This document shows, one piece after another, positions 23,701 through 33,881 of a DNA stretch of 64,000 nt. The notes below the pieces were generated by a model. The model made no database searches, was not told the origin of the DNA, and saw nothing but the letters and a program-made list of their open reading frames with translations. How positions within the stretch are numbered: position 1 is the first letter of the stretch; each line of letters begins with the position of its first letter. Made by a program: the position numbers and the translations under genes. This DNA is from Amylostereum areolatum (lineage: Eukaryota; Basidiomycota; Agaricomycetes; Russulales; Stereaceae): contig SAXG01000015.1 of NCBI GenBank assembly GCA_012932865.1, positions 744,001 through 808,000 on the forward strand, given 5' to 3'.

Positions 23701-24154
23701 GAGCAGCACAACGGACTATGGCACGACCGCGTGGGCAACGCCTACTGCCATACCGTCGACGCCTCCCCGTTCCCCGTTCATGCGTTTGGGGAATCACTCA
23801 GCACCATATGTATCCTCCCCCACCCCAAGTCAGGCTTCCCTTACTGTCCCTCCTGGGTCTCTTCGCCATGCTCCCGTTGGCAATGTGGCGCCGCGCCAGG
23901 AGTACTTCAAAGAGAGCAAGTCGGACCAGTCACTCTCGCGTGCGGAGCTGGCCATCCAGGCCCGGTCTGCGGGTCAGCACGAAAGCGAGGGTGACGAGGA
24001 GAGTAGCAGTGCGCAGGGCCATGAACCCCGCTCACACCGAACGCAGTCCATGTTGCGTCTGGACGGACTTCTACTTCAACACATGGAGGCTGAGCGGGAC
24101 ACACTCAATCGGATCGCGAAGACGGCCAAGGCGGCGATGCCTTCTCCTTCATGA
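20800..24154 (+). CDS. Long Ser/Pro-rich fungal protein of unknown function
   Basis: I do not recognise a family with a known function. The frame is open for over 1,100 codons to a stop at 24154. Its first in-frame ATG is only at 20999, although coding-like sequence (ADSFASSASVQSVSSL) lies upstream. The ATG at 20800 (MASCRPP) is one base out of register, and a run of seven C at 20815-20821 separates it from the long frame; one C fewer would join them. A probable in-frame intron of 57 nt lies at 21236-21292. The most conserved-looking part is around DVSYRLRLLVNNNYFLPPAH followed by a GGGPGFFDLFRPKA segment. Most of the rest is disordered, rich in Ser, Pro and Arg with many SP/TP sites. The C-terminus is a helical segment, MLRLDGLLLQHMEAERDTLN. 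No membrane or enzyme motif is visible. Confidence 0.7.
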
Positions 24155-26036
24155 CCTCTCCTCTGCCTATATGACACATGCCACCTTCCTGTGGGCCTCG
24201 CGCCTGTATATTCACTTTACACACTTCTTGTCAGATACGGTATACCCACGGCTGCAGGTTTCCTTTCGTATTTTGCAGTTCGTTTTGGCTTGCTATTGGG
24301 TACTTCATATCTTTATCACCCCGGAGAACGGCGGTTTCATTCCGCTCGTATATATACATACATCGCATCACATATTACACCCCTCCTCGTCCTCTCCCAC
24401 CACCCCAGGATATATATATATATATATATTGGTTTGCAGGTCAGATCCCCGGGCTGTCACTCATTTCTCCCCCCACGTTCCTTTTTCTCCCCTGTATGTG
24501 CATGTACAGCAGCACGCGTATACTCTGGTACCACATACGACTGGATTCATATCGCTTGGAAGGATGCAATATGCAACTCTTGAGGCTAAGTACTTGTAAC
24601 TTCAATAACTTGAGCACAAAGACTGACGAACACGTGACTGAACACGAGGACCACGTCGCGTGTGAGACTCGAGGGGCGTCCGGCTAGGAATACCGGTACT
24701 CCAACTCCCCTCATACTCAAGGCTGACGGTTTCGGGGTCCTCCTCCGGTCCGCGGGTACCCGCGCCGCGCTCGCATTCTCGTTCTTGCCGTTTGCGATTC
24801 TATACTCGAGTGGAATGAGCTGTATGCCCGAGGGCTCCTTTAAGTTTCAGTTCTAATCGAATGACAGACCCCCAAAATCGCGCAGAGTCATAGTAGATTG
24901 ACACGAAGTGGACATTTTAATAGTATACATCGTAAATCGTCACGTGGCCGGGATTTTTGACGTCGCGTTGCTTTCTCCCGCCATTTTCTCCCCTCCTCCC
25001 CTCCTCTCTGTTTTCATGGTGTTATATCCATTTCTCCTACGAGTGCGCTATCCAATACCTTGATTTTGTGTCTGGTGGCCTGGTGATCAACTTTGGATCA
25101 GCTCCTGGATGCTCTGGGACTCGGTCAGCGGCCATATGTCAAGATTCTCACAATCTCCAACATCGACACCTTCGTGATACATGATACATCGGATCAACTG
25201 GAATACCATGGTTTTGGCTCGAAGGCCCGTCAAATGGAGGGAACGAAGGGAAGGTGCAAAGGGACAACACACGTAGGCGGCTGGTAACTTGAAAAGGTGC
25301 ATGTACTTGCCGTCTCACTCTCCTACTCGCTACCCTGCGATCCTCCACAGGACGTATACTCTCGCTGGAAGCCTTCCAAATTCACCTCGTTATTCAATCC
25401 CATTCCGGCCCCCGCCCTTCGCTTATGAACTTGTTACCATCTACATGTGTGTATTCGCTCGTTCGTGTCTCTCGGAAGTCCTTGCATCAGATCCGCAGAG
25501 ACAGCCACAAGCACAGCTGAGTACGTCTACGTCTCGCCTTCGTATCAAATACACTGCTTCATCATACCATACCATGTCGATTCATACCTTGTGAACCATG
25601 TCAGTTTGTCACCGAGATCCATGTGTTCGCCTTCGGAAAAGATCAACCAGTGTCATATTTGCTGCAAGACATGTATTTCCTCGAATATTGATTGTCATTC
25701 ATCAAATGCCTCTACACCTACGCTCCAGAACTCGCAGGAGCGATGTTAGCGAGGCTGATATTCACTGCTGCACAGTAGCAGATGCTCTTATCTGGCCAAT
25801 CTAACGAATCTTATCTCGTCACCCCGGTTGACGGTGTCCGGGGTCCTCGCTGGGGTTGGAGTGCCGGAATCCGCGTCCGCACACCCCCTGGTGAGACTGG
25901 AAAGCAGCGGCCGCAATCGAAGTAAGTACTATGGGACAGCCAAGCGGCAGACCATCCTGATTCGCCTTTCTTGTCCGTTGACCACCACCATCCCCAACTC
26001 GGTCATTGTGTGAACTCCTACTTGAGAAGAACAGGC
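24155..26036. other. Intergenic region, 1.9 kb
   Basis: Holds the 3' UTR of the Ser/Pro-rich gene and the promoter of the CS-domain gene. A short TA dinucleotide repeat lies at about 24412-24430. A C/T-rich block at about 24970-25016 resembles a promoter, and a rightward 64-codon frame follows at 25093-25287, but nothing in it is recognisable and no spliced gene can be built. Confidence 0.4.
24411..24431. repeat. TA dinucleotide microsatellite
   Basis: About ten uninterrupted TA units in the 3' flank of the Ser/Pro-rich gene, outside coding sequence. Confidence 0.9.
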
Positions 26037-27783
26037 ATGAGCGGCGTACGAGACGACTACGAACCATATTCATGGCATCAAGTACGTTCACTATGCTCTA
26101 TGGACGTCTTTACCCGTAAGCTGACGTGCACATCGAGCGCTGCAGTCTCACGACCAGGTGAATCTGGCTATGCATCATTGCTCAACGTACGCTCATTGTG
26201 TTGTGCACAGGCCACCATACTTCTCATACTGCCTTACGGTGTTCTCGACGAGGAAGTCCAGGCAAGTATTACGATCCTTGGATCGCTCCTTGTGCACTCA
26301 TGATGCGTACAGGTCACCATAGAACGCACATACCTCGTTGCGGGAGTACGCGGGCAACCCCCATTGATCAAAGTACGTGTTCTTCTCTCTCCAAGACCAT
26401 TCTGGCTCACTGACCGTGCTGAAGGGTCGTCTGTACGGGAACGTGGACATTGTGCACTCGGAGTGGCAGCTGGAGCCTAACACAACACAGCTCTCTCGTC
26501 GTGACCGCACTATCTCCACCACGTCCACGGCATCCGCATCCACACAGTCTTCATACGCCCTTGTTTCCTCCGACCCTGATATATCCAGCAGCTTTGCTGC
26601 CTCCCTCGCCAGTGGTGCCACATCCGACGCCGAGGACCTCACTCTTCCCCTCCCCATCTCATTCTTCACCCGTCTCGTCAGCAGATGAGCGTACGGGATA
26701 TGCTACAGTACAAAGACGACGTCGGCGCACGCATCTTTCTTCACGAGGAGTGTCTCCTGGAAACGCGTCCCTCAGCTTTGCGTCCTCACTCTCCTCCCGG
26801 GAATCTCTACATAGCACACGACAGGGGAGGCTCTTGACTCTCCATCTCGAGAAGGCGGATTCTATTATATGGCCGTCTTTAATCGTCGGCCCTGTATCCC
26901 CAATACTGTCCGCATGTTCGATCGGACCTTCGTCGCCCTCTGATCCAAAGGAGCAAACCTACGACATGGATCCGACCAGTCTGACCCTCGTCGCTTTCGA
27001 GCTGTCGGATATACGCAACGACAAAGTGGGAAGTTTTGAATACTTCTTGTACGTCTACCTTTTCTCGTCCATCTTGTCTTCTTGCTAAACCGTCGTACCT
27101 GCAGGCGCGCATGGTTGCGCGCACACGTTCCCGCGGCAGCGATGCGCCTGGTAACGCATTACGTGCCGCTACATGCTGTGCCAAGCGACGTTCCCGATAA
27201 CGAACGTGTCCGTGCACCAGGAAGCGTATCGTATTACGTTCATATGCTTGGCGGGGCGAGCGGCCTTGCGCAGCTCTACCTAGAAGCAGGGCTTCTCCAC
27301 CTTGAGGGCTCAGCGACTGTGCTGCTCTCTTCGTCTTACTCACCACTATCGTCTATCCGACTACCGTCACAGCCTCCACCGATGAGCGCTCCTACAAGTG
27401 GAACCGACAGCTGGCGGCGCGACAGAGCTGTCGCATGCAAATATTTCGAGCGTGCGCGCTCTCTTTCTCCCGAGCTGGATGTACCGTTCCTCGTGCCAGA
27501 GGGAGATGACACGTCCGACCCGGAGCCGATAGAACTGGAAATGCCATCAATCGACGTGCGGACCGAGGAAGAGAAGCCACCAGCGGGCAGCCGACCACGT
27601 CGGCGATTCCGTACCAAGGAAGACGATGAAAAGCTCAGCCTTCCCAAAACGACGACCGCGGAAGGCGTGGACGATACGTGGTATCTGTATATTCCTGGAC
27701 TGATTGGGGCGGGAACCGCACTGCTTGTGGTCGGTGTCGTGGGAGCTATTGGGGTTTCGTCCTGGAGGCGGAACCAGAGCTGA
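26037..27783 (+). CDS. CS-domain (HSP20/p23-like fold) protein with C-terminal membrane anchor
   Basis: The start gives MSGVRDDYEPYSWHQ, followed after introns by ATILLILPYGVLDEEVQ, VTIERTYLVAGVRGQPPLIK and GRLYGNVDIVHSEWQLE: a CS-type beta-sandwich. A Ser/Thr-rich linker follows, then GRLLTLHLEKADSIIWPSLI, the typical closing strands with the LEK..IIWPSL motif. Downstream are a helical block (VTHYVPLHAVPSD, LAQLYLEAGLLHLEGSATVL) and an acidic linker. The protein ends with a hydrophobic segment (YIPGLIGAGTALLVVGVVGA) and a short basic tail, so it should be tail-anchored. Intron 2 starts with GC (CAG|GCAAGT). The frame changes near 26,650: either a 69-nt intron (gtgcca..cagcag) or one extra C in CCCC at 26647-26650. 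A co-chaperone role is only an inference from the fold. Confidence 0.75.
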
Positions 27784-28152
27784 TATTCGCTATGGTCATT
27801 GTTGTTTGTAGAGATTGCTGGTGATGTACTACCTACTCTACGCCTGATACCACTAGGACGTTGTAACCTTTTCAGCGCTCTTGTCCTATGAATAAGACAG
27901 GCTATGAGGAGGCGATGCTCGAATGTTGTGATGTTTAGATAGTGACCAGTGAGACATCTGTTGTACGCGCAGCGGCAAACTCCCAAACGGCCGACGGGGT
28001 CATTTATGACATGAGTTGCTGTGCCTCTTCCCTCTGCCGCCTGCGCATGCATCGGAATGCCCACGTTCTCTCACCGACATTAACTCTCAGCGCCGACAGA
28101 CGCTTTTGTCAATTATCCCCCGCTCGGCTTGTATAGATTCTTTGGTTTGTCC
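27784..28152. other. Short intergenic region
   Basis: 369 bp between two rightward genes. It should contain the 3' UTR of the CS-domain gene and the promoter of the RasGAP gene. No feature recognised. Confidence 0.4.
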
Positions 28153-29692
28153 ATGACTTCTTTTTACGAGGTGTGTCCCCAGTCGCTTCATCCGATGTCA
28201 TTATCCTGACATATCTCGCAGGGAGCGCCATCTCCGCGGCGGGCTAATCCAACCTATCCTCCAACATATCCCGATGAACGCAAACTCCAGGCCTACTCCA
28301 GCCTCTTCACCATTCTGCATTCTTCCCCCCGTCGCATCGCCACCCTTTGCACGCTCGTCTCACTCACGGAACTCGATACCCTCCTACAAACTATTATGTT
28401 TACCCTCTACAACAATGATACCCGGAATCCCATCCAAGCAACCACAGAGGACCGCCTTATCCTCTCAGCGTTCCGATTTGTGCTATCTGCCCATTTCGAC
28501 GAGGCGAACGAGTTTGGGTCCCTCCTCCGAGCAAATACCCCCGTCTCTCGCATGCTGACAAGCTATACGCGTCGTGCTCCGGGACAGGATTACTTACGAA
28601 GATTGCTTGCATCGCCCCTTTCCCGTTTGCTGGAGAGGAGTGATCTCAACCTCGAAATCAACCCGGTGAAGGTGCTTCAGCCCTTCTGCCTTCGTCGCTT
28701 CCACACTGACCCTTGAGCATGTAGGTATACGGAGAAATGATCGACGCCATGGAGCGAAACACCGGTCATCCTCCCGTGCATCTTCCTCTGAACGTCTCCG
28801 CTGAAGAAGCTCAAGTCAATCTTGACGTTGAAGCTCTGATCACCCCTCGCATCGTGAAACTTGTGGAAATCGCAGACAATTTACTCTCAAGAATCATCGA
28901 CAGCGTCGAAGTGATCCCGTACGGCATCCGCTTAATATGCAGGCAGATCCGTGCTCTTACGAAGGTGTGTACGCTTACTACAGACGTCGGCCTTGGACTC
29001 ACCGCCGCGATAACAGAGTAAAGACCATCTCGCATCGGAGGATAACATCTGCTCTCTCATTGGCGGTTTCTTCTTCCTCCGTTACGCCAACCCCGCCATT
29101 GTATCCCCTGAAGCGCATAAGATTTTGAAGCAAGCACCGGGGAAATATCCACGCCGGACTCTGACGTTGGTATGTGACCACATCGCTCTGATATCATGGC
29201 TCACTCCATCACTCAACTTCTTCCATAGCTGGCCAAGATGCTGCAGAACCTGGCCAACAGACCGAGCAATTCGAGCGAAGCATACATGACGGCGCTCGAC
29301 CCTTTCATAGAGAAAAATAAGAAACGGGTCACGAAGTTTATGGAAGATATATGCAGAGTTCCTCCTCCTCAGGTGCGCGTTGTGGATCTCCCATAATTTC
29401 CACCGCTGAACGCCTAATGCTAGTCAGGCTTCTTCTTTCCCAGCGAGTGACGTGAGGGTCGCGATCAAGGTGAACGATCTATACCAAACCCATCTGCTTA
29501 TCGCAGCGTCATGCACCAGACCTGGTACGCAAATATACGTTCCACTTCTGTCTACGAACTTAACCGATACTGATTCAGTCATTTCCTGAGGAGCGGCCGC
29601 TGAGGGGGCTTCTGGACGAGCTCGGATCGGTCCCGGACCCAGTCCCATCCAGCGCCAACCATGTCTACGAATTAAGACTTTATGGCCACTGA
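28153..29692 (+). CDS. IQGAP-type RasGAP domain protein, truncated at both ends
   Basis: Exons join from MTSFYE through an intron into GAPSPRRANPTYPPTYPDER and a RasGAP domain: LVSLTELDTLLQTIMFTLY, FGSLLRANTPVSRMLTSYTR, LNLEINPVKVYGEMID, and ICSLIGGFFFLRYANPAIVS, the 'FLR..NPAI' motif of RasGAPs. These match the IQGAP/Rng2 version, in which the arginine finger is usually absent. The helix KKRVTKFMEDICRVP and VNDLYQTHLLIA begin the RasGAP_C region, but the reading then breaks (near 29,583) and stops at 29690-29692. The N-terminal CH domain and IQ motifs that full IQGAPs have are missing; only 369 bp separate this start from the previous gene. Introns are intact with good splice sites, so it is not a retrocopy. 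It may be a fragmentary paralogue or a decaying gene. The full IQGAP would scaffold actin in the cytokinetic ring. Confidence 0.65.
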
Positions 29693-30202
29693 TTTTTTCG
29701 CAACTCGCGAGCCATCTCAAGGCGATGATGCTTTCAGTAACAAGAGCAGGCGCTGGTAAAACAAGGTATGTCTGCGTCTCAGAGGCTGTTAAGAGGCTTA
29801 GGCCAGATGGAGCACATCTCGCATGCCAACCTCACCCGCTGTGTACCAAGATCACCTTGTAACTCTTGGGGCAAGCGGGGACGGACGATAACTTATGCCG
29901 TATTTGCTGCCGTTGTGAACTACTGAAACTCACGCTACGTACGACTTGTGGAAGAACGGAATCGATAATCTGAATGCATGCGTTGAATGCGCTTTTGAGG
30001 AAGGACGACAAGTTCTTCGGGAATCGAATCGGCGAGTGAGATGGGCGTTGGACATTGGACAAGGACCCCCCTTGAAGCTTGACGATGGAGTCCTGGACGG
30101 GCGAGCGCTTGTGTGCACAAGGACGAACCTCGGCTTTGTCCATCTCTTCTTCAGCTTCGCAAGTTCTGGAGCTCGAAGCTTGAAGATCTGAACTTCTTGC
30201 CG
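29693..30202. other. Region between RasGAP fragment and thiamine pyrophosphokinase
   Basis: About 510 bp. I looked for the missing RasGAP_C half of the IQGAP here and did not find it in any frame. A rightward frame (29946-30191) and a leftward one (29832-30254) show no family motifs. Confidence 0.4.
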
Positions 30203-31280
30203 ATGGGTTACACTTCTTCTCCACACGTCCATTGGTCGACCGACTTTCCTCCAACCCTCCTCCTCCTCCTCACCAGATGCAAAAATTGCACTTATCATCC
30301 TCAACCAACCCTTTTCTCGGTCTCTCTTGGATCGTGTATGGAATGCAACCTCTTGGCACGCGTGTGCGGATGGCGGCGCGAATAGACTTCATGACCTCCT
30401 CGTCGCCTCTTCAGACGTGGACAGCGTAAGTCTTCTCATGCATCACCTTCAAGGCCAGCGCTCACCCTTCCCTGACACAAAGATAGTTCATTCCTGACCT
30501 CATTAAAGGCGATTTGGACTCGTTGCGCGAGGATGTTCGGGGCTTCTACGAGACCAAGGTGTGTTTTACGCACACTGTTGAACCTCGACTCTTTGGATTG
30601 CTGATGAGCTCGACATCATCGTAGGGTGTGCCGGTCGTGGAAGACTCTGATCAAGATATGACAGATCTCATGAAATGCCTCGCCAGCCTGGAAGAACTCG
30701 AGCGCTGTCACGAGGGACAAGTGCGTTTGTACGCATCTTCGCCTCCACTTAGGTTTATTCACGCTCTTCTCTCAATCAGCGATATGATGTCGTTCTCCTT
30801 GGTGGACTTGCAGGACGTCTCGACCAGACCATCCATACCCTCTCCTACCTGCATAAATTACGCAAGACCGGAAGGCGCGTTTTCGCCTGTGACAGACGAT
30901 AATATTGGCTGGGTTCTTGACTCTGTGCGTGGGTTTTTTCTCTACTTCTCCTTTCCGCAATACTAACAACAACCATAGGGAGAACATACCATCGCCATAG
31001 ACCACTCACTTCTTGGACTTACATGTGGGCTCCTCCCTGTTGGCGTCGATTCGAACTGTCCTCTCAACAAGGGGGCTTCGGTGGAACTTGGGTATGTGTG
31101 CACGGGCATCTCTTCACCTCCTTGGGTCTAACAACCGTTGGGCAGTTAGATGAGTGTAAATCCGGATTCGATGGAGTCATGTCAACTTCAAACCATTTCG
31201 TCCCAGGTCAAGACGTCTGGATACGCACATCGCGGCCAATATGGTGGACGGCCGAGCTACGACCTCTATCCGACTGAGTA
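30203..31280 (+). CDS. THI80: Thiamine pyrophosphokinase, reading frame interrupted
   Basis: Family sequence is clear across six exons: AKIALIILNQPF, HACADGGANRLHDLL (the ADGGANRL motif), FIPDLIKGDLDSLRED (the GDLDS motif that binds Mg2+ and pyrophosphate), VVEDSDQDMTDLMKCL (the DQDxTDxxK motif), YDVVLLGGLAGRLDQTIHTL (GGxxGRxD), VTDDNIGWVLD, LLGLTCGLLPVGVDS, and a C-terminal GFDGVMSTSNHF..IWWTAEL. The enzyme transfers pyrophosphate from ATP to thiamine to make thiamine diphosphate. The frame jumps by one extra base between RVFA and VTDDN (30880-30888) and again after GVDS (A pair at 31054-31055), with no room for an intron. A third jump at 30245-30247 could instead be a 71-nt intron. All motifs are intact once the frame is followed, so the gene is probably functional with sequence errors. 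Confidence 0.85.
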
Positions 31281-31517
31281 GTACGGCGATGACGATGGAG
31301 TATATCCGCTTTATTGCAAGAAGCAACTGAATTCTGAGACATCCCGGATATTCAGAGACCTTAAATAATCTGTGGCTGTGCGATGTCTGGATCACCCTAA
31401 TCGTCTTCCTTCTTGACCACCACCTAGTCCCAGTCCACATCCCTATCTTGACTCATCCTTCTCCTTCAAGACACGTCCTTCACCAGTTCCCATCCGGGCC
31501 ACATCTAGAACTTCACA

Positions 31518-31849
31518 ATGCCCGTCCCTGAAATCACCGTGCTCTACTTTGCAGCTGCCTCCACTGCAACCGGGCTCTCGTCCGAGCGTGTACCTCTCCG
31601 ATGCTTCCGATTCTGCCCCTTCCAACCAATCTTCTGAAGCCACAATGACCCTTCCCATCGCCGAAATCCGGCTTTACCCTCACATCATTGGCCTCCCTCC
31701 TTGTCGCTCGCCATCCAAACACACCACTTGCGCAGATCCTCGAGGGCAGTCAATGGAGCGTAGACGCTGAAATGGTCGATGACCCATCTAAAATGGTACT
31801 TCACGGCGGAGAAGAAGTCGCGGTCATATGTCCAGTGTCTGGCGGGTGA
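31518..31849 (+). CDS. MOCS2A: Molybdopterin synthase small subunit (MoaD/MOCS2A-like), reading frame interrupted
   Basis: The start gives MPVPEITVLYFAAASTATGL, the first strand and helix of the ubiquitin-like MoaD fold. The C-terminal part reads LASLLVARHPNTPLAQILEG, SQWSVDAEMVDD, LHGGEEVAVICPVSGG and ends exactly at the terminal Gly-Gly, which is thiocarboxylated to donate sulfur to precursor Z during molybdenum-cofactor synthesis. The total length (about 109 residues after removing two bases) suits the family. Two single-base jumps are needed: one before 31637 (probably the CC at 31598-31599) and one after 31648 (probably CCC at 31654-31656). An intron cannot explain the second because no AG acceptor lies between the last stop in the third frame (31646-31648) and the family sequence that resumes. 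Confidence 0.8.
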
Positions 31850-32343
31850 AGGAACACCGAACAGGATTTTCGTTGGTTGAAGATCGGAGTTGGTGGGTAT
31901 CTCATGTAGATACACTGTTCATCTGGCTTACCATACAATGCGCCGTATAAGGCCCCAAGATTTTATTCGCACGACATACAGAATATATTTGTTGGTTTGG
32001 GATGAATCTCCCTTCGGAGCTCATCTCGACCACGGAAGGGGTCCCGGCCGTTTCTTGCAGTGGACCGTGCTGTGTGTCTATCGTATCATGTATCTTGACA
32101 TTGAATCATACTTCCTCGCATTCGCAGTGCACAATCGGCCCAGGTCGGTCCTATCAGAGCGTACTAGTCTTCAGACACTGCTCATGGACGTCTGGCAAGT
32201 AACGTATGTCGCAACGTGCAAAAGGCCTCGGACTGAAATTTCGAATGCACTGGTGGATGAATGAGTGGAATCAGCCAACATAGTACACTTCCGACGTCAA
32301 TATAACATACGGATGCATCGAGATATTTCATATAAATGACCTG
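31850..32343. other. Convergent intergenic region
   Basis: About 0.5 kb between MOCS2A and the leftward CCDC174-like gene. A 124-residue rightward frame (31890-32264) has no motif and I treat it as chance. Confidence 0.45.
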
Positions 32344-33881
32344 CTACCTCTCGTTCCCGTATTCCAGCCGTACACCGGCCAGAAATGCGTCGACATCATG
32401 TGAGCGGTCAACACCTTCGGCCTGGGCGATTCCTGAAAAGGCTTGGGCCTCGAGAGCGGCGAAGGGGTCCAAAGGAGGGGCGGAACGAGAACTAGGGATC
32501 ACCTGTTTCGGAACGGCAGCGGGTGTTGACGACCGTGAGGCCAGGCAGCTAGACGGAAGCCTCGCCACAGACGCAGGCCCATCCGCTGCTCCAATCACTT
32601 CCCCGTTTCCTCCCTTCGCCTTTTTCCTCCTCGCCTCCTCCACCTTTCTTCTCCGCTCCTCCAGATCCCTCTTTCTCTTCTCACCTGCACGGGATACCCC
32701 TGTAGCTTCCACTGCATCCTTTCCATCCTCCGGGCGCATGCCTTCTACCTCTCCCCGACCTGAGATTCACCGCGCCTGTCTCCTCTCGCATCTTTTGGGT
32801 ATCCGCCCGTAGTTTCATGAGTTCTTCTTGTTGTCTCCTCCGTGTTCCCTCGTCCCCGGATAGCTTGTAGAACCCGGCGCCTTTGGCCCGGACCTCACGC
32901 GAGGCATCGTAGTGCACATTGAGAGGCCCTTCTTCTGCTTCCTGCGCTGCGGCTTGAAGAGCCTTGAGACGTTCCACGGAGGGTTCGTAAGTAGGAAAGT
33001 AACCATGCGGATTTTCTGCCGAGGAAGAGTTCGTAAACATTGCAATCAAGGGTACGACGAAGGAGAAGGGACTGACCAAGGACGATCCCTCTGCGATAAT
33101 TCTAGACATTAGAGCGAGGTAAAAGATTACTCAGGAAGACGTACTCGTCGTCATCATCAGGATCTTCCTTTCCTATTTGCGGGTTGAGTGGTAGAAGATG
33201 GCGTGGAACTTCAGAGCGGGGTGCGCTGCGTACACGACCGAACTCGTCCTCGTACTCAATGACAGGGTCATCCTGCAGGCATGAAAGGTGAAAATGGCAG
33301 GACGGGGATGGAAGAGCCTGGACTCACTTGCCGGAGCTCTTGAGGTACAGTCAAACTCTCGTCAGCATCAGTCACTATCGGACTCGTAGGGATCGTCCGG
33401 TTTCGCATCGAACTGTCTTCAATATCAATACAGTCGGCGAGGAAGGCCACGGATAGAGACATACGTCGACAAGCACCCCCTCAAACTGAGCATCTGTCAG
33501 TCCCCCGGTCTGTCCCTTCATCAGCTTCTCGTAGATCTTGGCTTTGCGTTCGAGCACGATGCGCGCGGATTCGTATGTGGGCTTGTGCACGTCCTCTAGC
33601 TGGATATCACGAGCAGCGCGCTTGTCCACATTCTTGTTCTGCTGTGCCCATCTGGACACTTTCTGGAAGAGATTACACATGCATGAGCTCTGGGGTCAGG
33701 CGCAGAGGAAGACGAAGAAGGACACCTTGTCCGGGTTCTTGGTGCTGCCACGCTTCACGGAGGACTGGCCGGAGGCCTTGAGCTTAGCGATCTCGTCTTT
33801 CTTGTTCGCAAGCTCGGCCTGAAGATCGAAGAAAGACGATGTGCTGATCCCAGCAGCCTTCTCCTTGTCGGTGCGTGCCAT
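32344..33881 (-). CDS. CCDC174-like coiled-coil protein
   Basis: The start at 33881 gives MARTDKEKAAGISTSSFFDL, then QAELANKKDEIAKLKA. Later exons give VSRWAQQNKNVDKRAARDIQ, YESARIVLERKAKIYEKLMK, DPVIEYEDEFGRVRSAPRSE, and VHYDASREVRAKGAGFYKLS with a Glu/Lys/Arg-rich coiled coil. The C-terminus has a basic EKRKRDLEERRRKVEEARRK helix. These match CCDC174, a nuclear protein linked in animals to the exon-junction complex and pre-mRNA processing. One single-base jump is required after DDPYESDSD (near 33,368-33,374), where no intron fits. Another change of frame near 32,755 can be explained by a 64-nt intron (gtagaa..gtgcag). The junction near 33,110 is not fully resolved. The stop is at 32344-32346. 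Confidence 0.75.

Noticed and set aside
23418..24599. 393-codon rightward frame extending past the Ser/Pro-rich gene
   Set aside because: Out-of-frame reading of the gene's 3' end that continues into the UTR; no motif.
29693..30200. Possible continuation of the IQGAP RasGAP_C domain
   Set aside because: Three rightward frames were read and none resembles RasGAP_C; the long frames here look non-coding.
31080..31155. Apparent extra G near the last TPK intron
   Set aside because: Using the acceptor at ..cagttag before ATGAGTG keeps the frame, so no error is needed there.
31890..32264. 124-codon rightward frame after MOCS2A
   Set aside because: No motif, overlaps a convergent 3' region and lacks neighbour-like composition.
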